Part shown: positions 52,954-64,000 of the stretch, piece by piece
How positions within the stretch are numbered: position 1 is the stretch's first letter
How the letters are laid out: each line of letters opens with the position of its first letter
Source: Posidonia oceanica
Lineage: Eukaryota > Streptophyta > Magnoliopsida > Alismatales > Posidoniaceae
Assembly (NCBI GenBank): GCA_037176725.1
Contig: JAZBRS010000035.1
Location: forward strand, 45,022,001-45,086,000
DNA: 64,000 nucleotides
Reading direction: 5' to 3'
Notes under the pieces: generated by a model
Database searches by the model: none
What the model saw: only the letters and a program-made list of their open reading frames with translations
What the model was told of the DNA's origin: nothing
Made by a program: the position numbers and the translations under genes

Positions 52954-55900
52954 CCTAAGCCCCAAAACCTCAACCCAAGCCTTTTGCACCTTTTCAACCC
53001 TTTTTAAGCCCAGGCCCAAGCCAATTTCAGCCTTTGGCCTCCTGGGCGTGTTGAACACTGGCACCAGCAGCATCCAATGTTGGACACGCTCTGTGCTAGC
53101 GTCCAACGTTGGATGCGCTCTACACTAGCGTCTAACGACCCAGGAGGTGCAGCCGCTGCTCCACAACCTCTAGCTCACCTCCCGTCCACTCCACCGCCCA
53201 TACACCACTTACTAGCCATCTCCTCACCACTCCAAGCCACCCACTAGCTGCCAAGGCCGTGTGACAGCCTGCCACCACCTCATTTCTGCCCCAGCCCGTT
53301 TCCCGCTCACCTCCGCAGTCACTACCTTTGCCAGCCCATCTTTGCCACCACAGTGACTTCGGCGACCATCCAGACCTTCCACATTAACTACCTGACATCC
53401 CTCGAAGACTTCCCACTCTCACTTCGGCCTGCCACGCCTACCATCGCCAGCCATTGCCTGCCAAAGTCTCTACTGTCGTTGAAAACAAGCCCACGAACCC
53501 AACAAAACAGCAACCTTCCAGCCATTGCCCAGAACACCACACCCACTCCAGAGAGAATTGAGAGCTCGAGCGACAAAGAGTGAACTCCCACCTCCACTCC
53601 CGGACCTCCGACTCCCTCTCCCGTGCCTCCTACGCGCTGAGCAAGCTCGCCGGAGTTCGCTTGCTGCAAGCTACCCGCCGACCAGCCGCGAGCCGAACAG
53701 CCATTCCAGGCCACACCAAGGTAGGCATTCGACACCCGTAGCTAGCCCATGCACACACAAGCATGTTAGGATAGTTCTTTGGCATGCACGCCTCCTTGGC
53801 TGGCCAGAATGGCTCTTGCCATCGGTCGCAAGGAGGAGGAGGTGGGTGGAGCTAACCACCTGCCCATTTTTGGTTTTGAGCATATGCTCATGTTCCCCTT
53901 TGCATGCTCATGCTTCCTAGATCCTTAGTTTCATTTTTTGTACCAATCTGAGCATCGATTTTGGCCGAGGAGTTCTCGACTTGTTGGATGCCCAGGCTGG
54001 TGCATCCAACGTTGGACGTGCAATAGTGCAGCATCCAACACCCAGCTGTCTGTTTTCTTTTGCTCTGATCATGCCTTCATGCTTGCCATACTTTGCTTAC
54101 ATCTTCTTGAGCTTGTGGTATATGCTTCTTGACATGTTCCTTGATGCCTTTGCATGCTTAATACCTTGTTTTTATCCTTGCTTGGACCAATATTGCATGC
54201 TTTAGATCATTCTGCTGTTTGCCTGCGTTGGACGCTGGAGTGAGTCGCGTCCAACGTTGGACGCTGGTTCATCCAGCGTCTTACATGTCTGCTAGCTTAC
54301 ATCTGCTGCCATGCTTGCATGTTGTTTCTTTTTGAGTTATATACATGATCCATGCATGTTTAGTGATGCCTGGCCTCTATGGCAACCATGTTTAAGCTTG
54401 CTAGTCCCTTTTCAAATTGTATGCTAATTTTCTTGGGTTTTTACCCCTTTATTCCTTTGCATACTCTTTTTTATTTGCTTCTCATGGATTATGTGCTTGG
54501 TTTGAATGTCTTTCTTGATCTGGCATGTCCTCAGTAGCTTGCATGCATGTTTAAGTGGGGTTTAGAGCTGAGCTCCCCCTTTACAGGTAAGTTTGCACCC
54601 TTCATGAGTTGGACGCTAGGGACTTCAACGTCCTACGTTGGATGCTGCTGTTACCGGCGTCTTATGTCTCTGCATAGTAGCTTCCATTTAATTGCATGCA
54701 TGATGCTCTGATCCCTTTGTTTTCATGTTTCCTATGCTTGTATGCTTGCTTAGCCTTCTTAGCAACTGTTCCTCAGCTTTTATGGTTTGCATTCAAGTTT
54801 TACGCAGGTCTTTTGTTTGTTTGTGCCTCCTAGTGCGTTGTACGTTGCTGTTCCTCGCATCCAACATTGGACGCAGGTCCAGCTCACATCCAACGCTCTG
54901 GTTGAGCTTTATGCCTGGTACGCGTTGCAGGTGTTGTTTCTTCTTGGATTTTTCATATCCTATGCTTGTATGTTTAGCCTATGCCTACTTACAGTAGCCT
55001 AAATGCATGCTTACATATTTTGTTCATCATCTGTATGCTGTTTGGTCTGCTGTCCTTTGGCCTGTGTTGGACGCTAGTCCCTCTGGCGTCTAACGTTGGA
55101 CGCCATGCCATCAGGCGTCCAACGCCCTGCTTGTTTAAATGCTGATCTTTGCTTGCATCTTGTTCTGAATCTGCTCCTGATTTGCTATCCTGTTTGCTCT
55201 GCATGTCATGCACCCATTCTACTGCATCTCTACATCTGCATCACATTCATATAGCTAGAATGCATCTTTTTCCAAAATTTGCATGCTGTTTGCCTCCAAT
55301 AGGTGTTGGACGCCTACAGTGGCAGCGTCCAACATTGGACGTAGGTATTGCTGCGTCCAACACTTGTAGTTGGCTCAGCCCGATTTTAAAATGCCGATTT
55401 GGTTTCATTCACCGACTTCCTTGTTTAAATGCTAATCTTTGCTTGCATCTTGCTCTAAATCTGCTCTTGATTTGCTATCCTGTTTGCTCTACATGTCATG
55501 CACCCATTCTATTGCATCTCTGCATCTGCATCACATTCATATAGCTAGAATGCATCTTTTTCCAAAATTTACATGCTGTTTGCCTCCAGCAGGTGTTGGA
55601 TGCCTGCAGTGGCAGCGTCCAACATTGGACGCAGGTATTGCTACGTCCAACGCTTGTAGTTGGCTCAACCCGATTTTAAAACGCCGATTTGGTTTCATTC
55701 GTCGATTTCCGTGTTTTATCGCTTCTTATGCATACTGCTACCCTTGTGCACGCTGCCTGCCACTCTGTTTGGGTTTTGCACCTCACCTTGCACGCTTTCC
55801 CGTGATTTTGGCCTCGCCCCTGCTTTTGCTTTATCCCTCGCATGCTGCTTGCATTGCATGGTTTCCCTTGCAGTTTTGCTTTATCGTCTACATTTGCATT

Positions 55901-56453
55901 TAGGGAAGTGATACTTACTACCTGGAGTTCTTACGAACCAGGGTTTGCTCGATTCGGAACACTGGCAGCGCTGCTGAGCATATAGACAGCATGTTTAATT
56001 TCTATACATGGCATACATGGCACTTATGCATTCAAAGCATGCATTTTCCGACAAAGCAAGCGAGTTAGCCTAGAATGACCGACTTCTTGGGCGTGTCGGG
56101 GGTGCCTAACACCTTCCCCATGCGTAACAGGAGTCCTTACCCTTTCTCTGGCCCGTAGTGACCATTTTGCCCTCGTCTTTGGCACGAGTCATCCATTTTT
56201 GCATAGCATTGCATCTGTTTGCTTGTTTTCTATGCTTTTCCTTGGTTTTCCTCGTCTTCCCCATAATAGACTAGGTGGCGACTCTCTTTTCCTTTTCTTT
56301 CTTTTTCCCTTTGGCTTTTCGCCTCTGTTTTCGGTGTTCTGAGTCGAGTTTCCTCCTCGGATCACCCGCTAATAGTGAGCCTAATTTTTCGATTGGTGCA
56401 TGCGAGCTCTGGCAGTGTCCACGGACGATCGCGAAACTCACAGGATCGCTATA
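52954..56453 (+). repeat. chain LTR, remainder, joining the E4 PBS
   Basis: With 46965-47106 it forms an LTR of about 3.64 kb of the E3 family. The end reads GATCGCTATA in place of the usual CTACA, one transition. It carries dyad clusters near 53046-53134, 53983, 54226, 54608, 54838, 55068, 55304 and 55594, a 290-bp tandem duplication (55131-55710), U5 hairpin 56092-56124 and PBS-like nonamer 56276-56284. It is preceded by a PPT and followed by a PBS. Confidence 0.87.
55131..55710 (+). repeat. 290-bp tandem duplication in the chain LTR
   Basis: Copies 55131-55420 and 55421-55710 are nearly identical. Each has one GTTGGACGC dyad cluster, so this looks like a recent duplication of one dyad monomer. 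The truncated copy (42853-44398) ends before this region and cannot be compared. Confidence 0.88.
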
Positions 56454-56454
56454 G

Positions 56455-56473
56455 TGGCGACTCCGCTAGGAAT
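56455..56473 (+). other. primer-binding site (E4)
   Basis: TGGCGACTCCGCTAGGAAT, one base after the LTR end; tRNA-Arg type. Confidence 0.85.
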
Positions 56474-57595
56474 ACAAGACACCAACTTTCATTTTGGCTT
56501 TCTCGTCGCTAGCTTTTTGTGCTTTCGCTTGCCTTATGCTTTCGCATGCTTTGCTTGCTTACCTGCTTGCCTGCTTATTTACTCGCTTTATGCCATGTTT
56601 GCCTGCACTGCTTTATTTTCTCGCATTACATGCCTAAATACTTGCTTGGCACACTATGCATGCCTTTTGGGTGGTGAATGCTTTGTTTTACACACTTGCT
56701 ATGCCACCACATGTACATGCCTTGTACATATGCTTTTTTATGTGATAAGTGTCTTCTTTTCACTATCATGTCCACATACACATGCACATGCCATGCACAT
56801 GCCTTTTGCCTTGTTGCGTGATTATCTACATGCCATAACTTCTTCTTTCTTTCCCCTTCATGTTTTTGCCATGTTTAGGATATTAGAAACATGTTTGCTC
56901 CCCTTTGCTTAATCTAAAAGCTACAATAAAGCCAAACAATAACATCTAAACACAACTAGAGCCAATAACTTGCAATTTTTCCCCGTGGTTAAATAAAATG
57001 CAAGTAAAACACTCTAATGCATATCACATGACATGATCATTTTAGAAAGCTTGCATTCTTCTCATCCCTGAGTCCACCCACTTAGTCTGAGAAGGATAGT
57101 CCCGGTCTCTTGTTCAGCTGCTTTGGCACAGGGCGAGCAGGTCAGTCTGTCCCCCTTATTAGGGGTCGCGTCGGTGCTACTAGCGGATACAGCCCATGCT
57201 TAGGCAGGGTCAAGGCCACTACTGCACCACCCGTCATACTTGAGCTCTGGGCCAGGGTCTAGACAAGAGCTTTACTTTCTGACCTAGAGTCAATAAATCC
57301 CATTACCCATGAGTGCATCCTAGTAGGTCATCTACTCAAGACATGCATGGTGAGAGAGCGCATATTAGGGCATTCATTTGCATGTGTGCCATTCATGCCA
57401 CCTCTAACAAACTTTTTTGCATCCAACTTCTAACATCTCTACTATTTTTACAGGTAGGTGCGGGATCCACTACCCGTACCCTAAGCATCCCTCTTCTGTC
57501 TTTGAGCTACTCGTCGCTTTCGGCAGTAGCTCCCCTTTAGGTCTTGCATCTTTACTTTCTCGTCGCAGCCTTCTATCACTCGAACTCGGTCAGTG
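56474..57595 (+). other. E4 untranslated leader
   Basis: Contains the shared leader block at about 57060-57310. The first half is T-rich with CTTGC repeats. No gene. Confidence 0.7.
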
Positions 57596-60058
57596 ATGGC
57601 CCAGTCTGCCGGTGAGCTCCGTTTTCTATTGATTCGGAGGGGTTTACCACTTGGGTCCCTCTAACTTTCGCTTCCACTCACTCTGTGCCCTTTGTGATAC
57701 CAAGATTCCACCCTCAGGTGTCTGGGGCACCCCAATATGCTGTAGGGCAATGGCAGACCTTCACCCCTCTGGATCTGGTCACCAAGCCTGTCTTGATGAC
57801 CGCCCCTCACGCTCCAGAGGCGCCTCTGACCCCTCCGTCCCAGGACTATGTCGCTCTCGACATCCCTGCTACTACGGCGACCTTTGCCATAGGTTCCCGA
57901 CCACTTGAGTTTGCCCCCTGTCCAATCTTGCAACTCAGCGTTCCCACTCACGGGTCCTCTGAAGTGCAATATCGGCACCTGATGGAGATTGCCCAGACAC
58001 TGCAGGGCATGGCTCTATCAGTTCACCACTCTTTTGTTCCTACTGCCCCTGAGGTTCTTCTACAGCCTGCACCTGCACACACTGCACTCCCGCCCAGACC
58101 ATTGCCTCCGCTGCACACTGCTCCGGTGATAGGGGCGCAGCATCTGCCTCCGGCTTCTGCACAGCACTATGCACTACATGCATTTCCACCATCTGGTGAT
58201 CAGTCCTTCGGGCTGGTTGGAGCACAGTACCCCACTGGCTCGTTGTCTGGCACTGCGCCTGTGTAGCAACTGACGCTCCAGCACTCTACGTCACCTATCA
58301 CTCAACATGCTAGTTATTCCTACCCCCTGCATCAGCAATACCCTACCCCTGCATGCATTCCAGCACACACAACACACCCGCACGGATACGTTGCCCATCC
58401 CATAGCTCCACCAGGCGATGTGATGGTGGACCTGGAGGAGCACCTCGGTGCGTCCTTTTCAGCGTATGTGGCCCCTGCCCCTGCTACACCACCTCCTTTG
58501 GCAGCAGCTCCAGCATCCGACAATGACAGGTTCGCCGTTCTGGAGAAAGCACTACGTCTAGTGTAGGGCAAGGACCACCAGTCTTACCAGTTTCGCGACC
58601 TCTGTCTCTTTCCCAAGGCTGCACTCCCTTCGAAGTTCTGCATCCCGAACTTCGATAAATACATTGGTAAAGGCTATCCCATCTCGCATCTGAAAACATA
58701 CTGCGGGGACCTTGCTCAGCTCCAAGCTGACGAAAGGCTCCTTATCCGCCTGTTTCAGAAGAGTTTGACCGATCCCGTGCTCAATTGGTTCACTTCCCTT
58801 GACATGGCTGCGGTTTAGACTTGGACTGATCTTTCTCAGGCCTTCCTTGAGCAGTATGCATTCAACCTTGACTTGATCCCCAAGAGAGAGGATCTCGTCG
58901 CCATCCGATAGAGGCCCCAAGAGCCATTCGGGGAGTATGTCGGTCGCTGGTGCTCCTTAGCCGTCTAGATCAAAGATAGACCCTCCAAGGAGGATTCTAT
59001 CGAGATGATCATCAAGGGGGCGCTGCCAGCGACTGGGACTCTGCTTTGCTTTTAGCACAACACTAGCTTTGCATCGCTGATTGGGGCTGGCGCCCGTGTG
59101 GAAAGCTCACTGCGAAGTGGGCATTTCCCTGCACTTCTACATTGGCTAGGCAAGCCAACATCTCCAGCAATCGCCATAACAGCAGCAACAACAACAACTC
59201 CGCTCCCGGTTACTCTGAGCAGCACACTGCAGCATGCGTTGATCCTCCCGAAGAGCCTGCCCATGCAGAGAGTCAGCTAGACCCTTTTCGGCTAGAGCAC
59301 GCACCTAATTATGCACCCACTGCACACACTGTCACCGTCGAGCCTGTGCATCACGTCGCGCCCGCTCGACAAGGACTCTGACTAGGGCAGAAACGACCTC
59401 GTCGGGCTGAGTGTGATTACACCCCTCTGTTGGAACCACTGAGCATCATCTTCCCTCAGGTTGAGTCACACCTGCGAGTCCCGGCTATCCGCCCGTCACC
59501 GAATCCCCCTCCGTGGTGGCATGACACGAATCAGTTCTGAAGCTTCCATCGAGCCACGGGGCAGTCGACGGATGACTGCGTCACTTTACGGGATGCCGTC
59601 CAGGGCCTGATCGACCAGAAGGTCTTCAGCGTTGCTGCATAGGAGGTAGCACCTACACCGAGACCTGCACTTGCACAACTTAGTGTAGCTGACCCTCCCT
59701 CTTTCGAGTCTACAGGCTTTGCAGCTGCCGGAACCTCGGGGGTCTACACCAGGCTTTTCTGAGTCCAGCTCTGCCCCAGTGGATCCTTCTGATCCCATCG
59801 GTGCAACCCCCTTTTTTCCTGTCTTTCCTACCTCGCCCGAGGGACACTCAGGGAGGCAACGGCAGCATCGATGGCAAGCCCAGTCACAGTGTCATCTAGG
59901 TTAGCTCCTCCTCCAACTTTTGTGGCTCCAGTGCTCCCCCCACTGCCATCAGCACCCCCTAGAGCCTTAGTGCTCTCCGCACTGCCGACACAGCCCCCAC
60001 CGACAGCGCCAACAGCGTAGGAGCAGACCTAGCACCTCCCTCCCGAGGTTGCTGACAG
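57596..60058 (+). pseudogene. gag: E4 gag pseudogene
   Basis: The start Met-Ala-Gln at 57596 is conserved with E1 and E2, but the frame is lost soon after. It is open again from about 57685 to TAG 58264-58266, the same codon as the E1 stop, and the same frame continues through the capsid core (58560-59110: FPKAALPSKF, RLFQKSLTDP, FLEQYAFNLDLIPKREDLVA). Further TAG codons lie at 58563, 58816, 58907, 58966 and 59053, each where E1 or E2 has Gln. The zinc knuckle near 59540 has lost its first Cys (TGA) and one His. The Pro-rich C-terminal part runs to the donor site at 60058. Confidence 0.85.
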
Positions 60059-60064
60059 GTATGT
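60052..60064 (+). promoter_or_regulatory. candidate 5' splice site after gag (E4)
   Basis: CTGACAG|GTATGT, homologous to 30070-30082 in E2. The surrounding bases are conserved (CCTCC-TCCCGAGGT). Confidence 0.5.
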
Positions 60065-60911
60065 CTCTCTTACTCTCTCTTTTCATTTCTTGTCGTTTTG
60101 TTTTGTGTTTTCTCGATTGTCAGAAAACCCATAAAAAATACAAAACACTTGAAAACCTAAAAAACTTGCCTCCCCCTTTTTACATCATGGGCTGGCAGCC
60201 CTAACTGTCTTTTTACATCATGGGCTGGCAGCCCTAACTGTCCGGTGGTAGGTTCGTCAACCTATCATCTTGCACATATCTGCCACTCCTACACATATCA
60301 ATCACTTTGCTTGCGTATCAACCATCTTGCACATATCTGTCATCATGCATCGTCATTTACTGCATGTTCATATCATTTCTTGCATCCGATGAAAGACAAA
60401 AGCACCCAAAACAAAAAAACCAAGAAAATCAAAAACCGCAAAAATATTTTCTTCGCCTTTCTGCTAGTTTTCCCTTTTATGTTTTCCTAAACCAAAAACC
60501 ATAAAAAACACAAAACCAATGCAAAAACCTAAAAACATTTTTGTCCTTCCCCCTTTTAAAAAAATACAAAACCCACAAACATTTGTATAATCAGAAACCT
60601 GGCTACGGACAAACAAGCAGCGCTTAGAGGATGTCAAGCAGTGACAGTCTCAGGCTGGTCTCACCCGAGCAGCGCCATCTCTTGCATGTGGCTACATAGT
60701 GAGATTGAGAGCAGAATAAAGCGACTCGTGGAGCTCAAAAACTCCCAAAGCGAGATCCACCTTATCCAGAAAGTCCACCAGACATGGAGATGACCAAAGC
60801 AGAGCAGAACATAGCTAGAGGCTGTCAACACATTGCAGAGGGCTAAAGTTGTACACCGATCAGCTAAACTCTCAACGCCTTATCCAGGACTGCTACAACA
60901 TGATATGCATG
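60065..60911 (+). other. E4 A/T-rich spacer and start of the 3' block
   Basis: Positions 60183-60238 hold a direct duplication of TTTTTACATCATGGGCTGGC plus CAGCCCTAACTGTC. 60395-60600 is A-rich and matches 29650-29780 of E2 in reverse. The end (60790-60911) matches the E2 sequence on both sides of the E1 insertion point. No gene. Confidence 0.65.
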
Positions 60912-63900
60912 TGTAGACACCCCATTTTGACAGACCGGATCGATTGGAACCTTCTGGTAGCTGCTGGACCCAAACCTAGACCCAAATCCACACCTCTCTC
61001 TCCTTCTTTCCCCTCAAAATAAGTCCAAACTCGACCTAAGATTACCCCCTTTCCCGAACCTGAAAACTAACCAAAATCCATAGAAAAACTCACCCCTGAT
61101 GACTTAGTAAACCCACCAAAAAGCCTGCAAAAATTCAAACCAGAACCCCTCCCAAAAACCCTAGGAAACTTAGGCAAAACCACCTTTTTCTACACCTTAA
61201 AACCCTTCCAAAACTTCCTCGGAATCAAACCTAAACCTCAGAACCAGCTCTAGAAACCCTAGACCCTGCACCCGCCAAGTTTCACCCCTTTCCGAGACCT
61301 CTAAGACCCCCTTTTGGCCAAATTATCGTTTTCTCTCTCCGGGATTATCGTTTTCTCTCTCCTCTCTCTCTCCTGATTATCGTCTCTCTTTTCATCCCCT
61401 TCTTGCCCTTTTTCTGGCTTGGCTGTGGGCCCCCATTGTACTTCTATCCCTACTCTATCTTATTCCTATTTTTATTTTATTTTTAGCATTTTCCCTGAAT
61501 TTTAAAAATCATTTCCCTCAAACCTATCTCTTTTCCCTCTATTTCCCTCCTTTTCCCATTTCTTTCCCCCTCCTCTTTCCCTTTTCTCTCTTTTGCAAAA
61601 ACCCATAAAAAATCCCTAAAAATCTGTAAAACCCCAAAACATAAAAGGGACAAATCAGAGTTCTAAGAAAAACAACTAAAAAACATTAAACAAGCAATTA
61701 AAAACTTAAACTTAACTAAATCAAGCTCAAGCAAGCAAACTAAAAAATGCAAAACAAACCAAAAGAAAACACTGAAAAATCGAGGAAAAAACTAAAATAA
61801 AATCAAAACCCACCAAAAGTAAAAAGCCCCATCAGAAGAATTAAAAACAAACCCTAAAAGAAGAATTAAAAAATCAAACACTAAAACAAGTAATAAAGAA
61901 GCAAAAGACTTAACTTAGTAAACATAAGAAGAACAACATAAAAACTTAATTAAAAAAAAGGAAAAGAAAAACACATTTGAAAGACTTAAAAACACCCCAT
62001 CAAACCAGAAAAATCTAACTAAAAACCTCAAGAAAAATCAACAAATAAAAAATCCAAACATAATTCAAAAGACTTAAGAAAAAAAACCTTAAAAGATTAA
62101 AACTAAAAGCCAAAACCCACTCTAATTAATATAAAAATAAATCCTAAAAATCCTAATCAACATCCTAAAATACTTAACAAGAAAACACAATTTTTAAAAA
62201 ACAATTCAAAAGACTTAACAAACACTTAATCAAGTGGAAAACAAATTAAAAACAAAAGAAAGCCCTAAAACCCTAATCAAGCTCAAAACACATAAATTAA
62301 CCCCAAAACAGTCATTAAAAAATCTAATTAAAACCCTAACCTACAACACAACCTTTCTGGTATATTTATTTATTTTTAATTTATTTTTTCTAATTTTATT
62401 TCCTTTCTTTTCCCTCTCTTTCTTTCTTTCTTCCTTTTTATTTTCTTTTCTTCCTTACTGGGCCCATCAGCTCGTTTTCCTTTTTCCTTCTTTTTTTCAA
62501 AATTCCAAGCCCGGCCCACGTCCACAGTCTTCTTCCTCCTTCCCTCCCTCCGCACAGTACCCGCCTGCAGCAGCTGTAGCGCCAGCTCCTGTCCTCGCCA
62601 GGCCTGCGCTCGCACGCTTTCTGCCCGGGCCGGACCGGCATGCGCCGACCTCCTTCCGTGCTCCTGCCATCACCCATCCTTGGCAATTAATTGCCACAGT
62701 CCCGCAGACCTGCAAAGAAAGAAAAGGGGAGATCAGTAGAGCCATAACGGGAGGAGAAGGAGAGGAAGAAAAAAGAGACCAGAAACATCCCGGAGAGGAG
62801 GACGACTCCTGTGGGTGATCCCCAACGAGAGAGAACCGATAATTCCCCTAGCTCCACTCACAGAAAACCAGTTTTTTCGCCCTCTTCCCTTCACTGCAAA
62901 CAGAGACCAGAACTCCTCCGAAGTCATTCGGAATTGGCCCCCGAATCTCACCCAAGCTTCCTGCAACGCACCCCTCGATTCCACACAAGAAACAACCCCA
63001 CATTTCCCCGAATCACGCTGAAACTCACACAGAAACCCAACACCACCTTCCCAAAGATTCCCCGCGCCACAGACCATCTTTCTTCCCCAAACTTTGCCCC
63101 GTTACTCACTGAGACACCACCTCCCTAAGCCACCCGACCATCAACCTCCTCTCCCACCACAGACCGAGAACAACACTACAAACACCTAGCTTCACCTCTG
63201 CCCAGAAATCCACCCAAACTCCAAAACCCTTCCACGCTCTCCAGAAAGCCCTTCCAAGCATCCAGTTAGCTTCGCCAGCCTCCCAGCAACCCCCCGGAGG
63301 CCTCCGCTTCGCCGGACGAGCAGCGGACAAGGCCCCCCACCTCCGGCTGCCCACTGTCGACCCAAAAACCCCGAACTTCCGCTCGAGCTGCAGAAGCTTC
63401 ACCTGATCGTCTGAGGAGCTTCGGAAGAACGTTCTGAAGAAGACCCAACCTCCGCGAGTCGCTGGAGGTCACCGCTGCGACCAGACGACGACCGCCGGCC
63501 ACCTCCGACTCTGTCGAGGTCGGGGGCACACTCTGGACGCGAACGCAGGTAATTCCTTGCCTCCCCCACTCCCTCTCCCTCCTCTGATGCTTTTCCGCCA
63601 ACCAGAACCAGCTCTCCGGCTCTCCTACTCCGACTGCAACTCGCCGGACGATGCTTCTTCTCCGGCGCCGGTCTGCTGTCTTCTCGCTGCTCCGGCCAGC
63701 AGAACATTGCTCCGACAGTCCCCAGAGCTCCGCACAAACGCCAGCAGCAGCCTCTGCCCTCCCGCGTCTCCTCAAGCCCCCTGTGCCGGCGGTGCTGAGG
63801 TCCGGTGGCTCACTGCTACAGTACCTCTCACCGCCGGCAGGTTACTGTTCAGTTATTTTTCCAGTAATATAGTTTCTATGCTAATATTGCATTTCTGCCT

Positions 63901-64000
63901 TAAATTATCTCATTTTTGCGTTTTAGTCCTCTATTCATTTAATCAGCTTAGTTTTTAATTAAATATCATGCTAAATTGCAGCTTTTATTTCTGTTTTTCA
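60912..64000 (+). repeat. LTR of an E1-type element, first 3.1 kb
   Basis: It starts TGTAGACACCCCATTTTGAC after flank GCATG with no PPT, so it is a 5' or solo LTR inserted in E4. Layout follows the E1 and solo LTRs: G-poor stretch to about 62350, C/T-rich stretch 62400-62560, donor GCAG|GTAATT (63548/63549) and hairpin 63784-63839. It runs off the window; about 6 kb total is expected by comparison. Confidence 0.88.
63784..63839 (+). other. LTR hairpin, third version
   Basis: TGCCGGCGGTG pairs with CACCGCCGGCA (11 bp), with an inner GAGGT/ACCTC stem. The downstream TTACTGTTCAGTTATTTTT is conserved with the other copies. Confidence 0.75.

Larger units (their letters stand above)
56454..60911 (+). 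mobile_element. E4, gag-only Tat-type element, internal region
   Basis: It contains PBS, leader, decayed gag, a candidate 5' splice site, an A/T-rich spacer and the start of the conserved 3' block, cut by an LTR insertion at 60912. No pol motif is present. It is collinear with E2 (33754-29365 plus 1044 onwards). Confidence 0.82.

Overview
This window is plant nuclear DNA made almost entirely of nested long terminal repeat (LTR) retrotransposons of the Ty3/gypsy superfamily, Tat/Ogre type. The lineage call rests on a primer-binding site complementary to the 3' end of tRNA-Arg, an AGGGAGGGGCATC polypurine tract, a gag-protease-RT-RNaseH-second RNaseH-integrase order, LTRs of 3.2-6.0 kb, and tandem-repeat arrays between the coding region and the 3' LTR. 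A plant (TTTAGGG)n-like run also occurs inside one LTR. I see no host gene, tRNA, rRNA or CRISPR array. A flowering plant, probably a eudicot, fits best; the species cannot be told from the sequence.

Layout. (1) Element E1, 1045-29364, plus strand, is complete. It has a 6,008-bp 5' LTR, PBS, leader, gag (frame-shifted and stopped), pol (five in-frame stops and a mutated RT catalytic Asp), an intact 400-codon accessory ORF resembling the plant mobile domain, several tandem arrays, PPT and a 5,938-bp 3' LTR. The 5-bp target duplication GCCAG flanks it. (2) E1 sits inside E2, a minus-strand element whose two halves are 29365-38458 and 1-1044. E2 has a 4.2-kb LTR (33755-37931), PBS, leader, a decayed gag, and no pol. 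(3) E3, minus strand, is represented by its 3' LTR (38459-41674), PPT and internal tail (41688-42852). It lies in the tail of the copy that also uses the E2 LTR. (4) A plus-strand chain starts at 42853 inside an E3 array: a truncated LTR, an internal tail, PPT, a 3.6-kb LTR (46965-56453, interrupted), then PBS, leader and a gag-only element E4 (56454-60911). (5) A 5.84-kb solo LTR (47107-52948) with its own duplication CCCCA interrupts the LTR of (4). (6) A further LTR of the E1/solo type begins at 60912 and runs off the window.

How the parts relate. E1 has the remains of a full autonomous set. E2 and E4 share a gag-only architecture, a leader block and U5 signals with E1, so they look like non-autonomous relatives that could have used enzymes supplied in trans. 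The main signals beyond routine annotation are structural. They are a U5 hairpin conserved in every LTR with changed but still paired bases; a second hairpin in the E1-type LTR whose stem sequence differs completely between copies while its position is kept; a duplicate PBS-like TGGCGACTC inside every LTR; tandem arrays of different sequence that are all built on short dyads; and a UAG at the same gag codon in two elements, in a near readthrough context.
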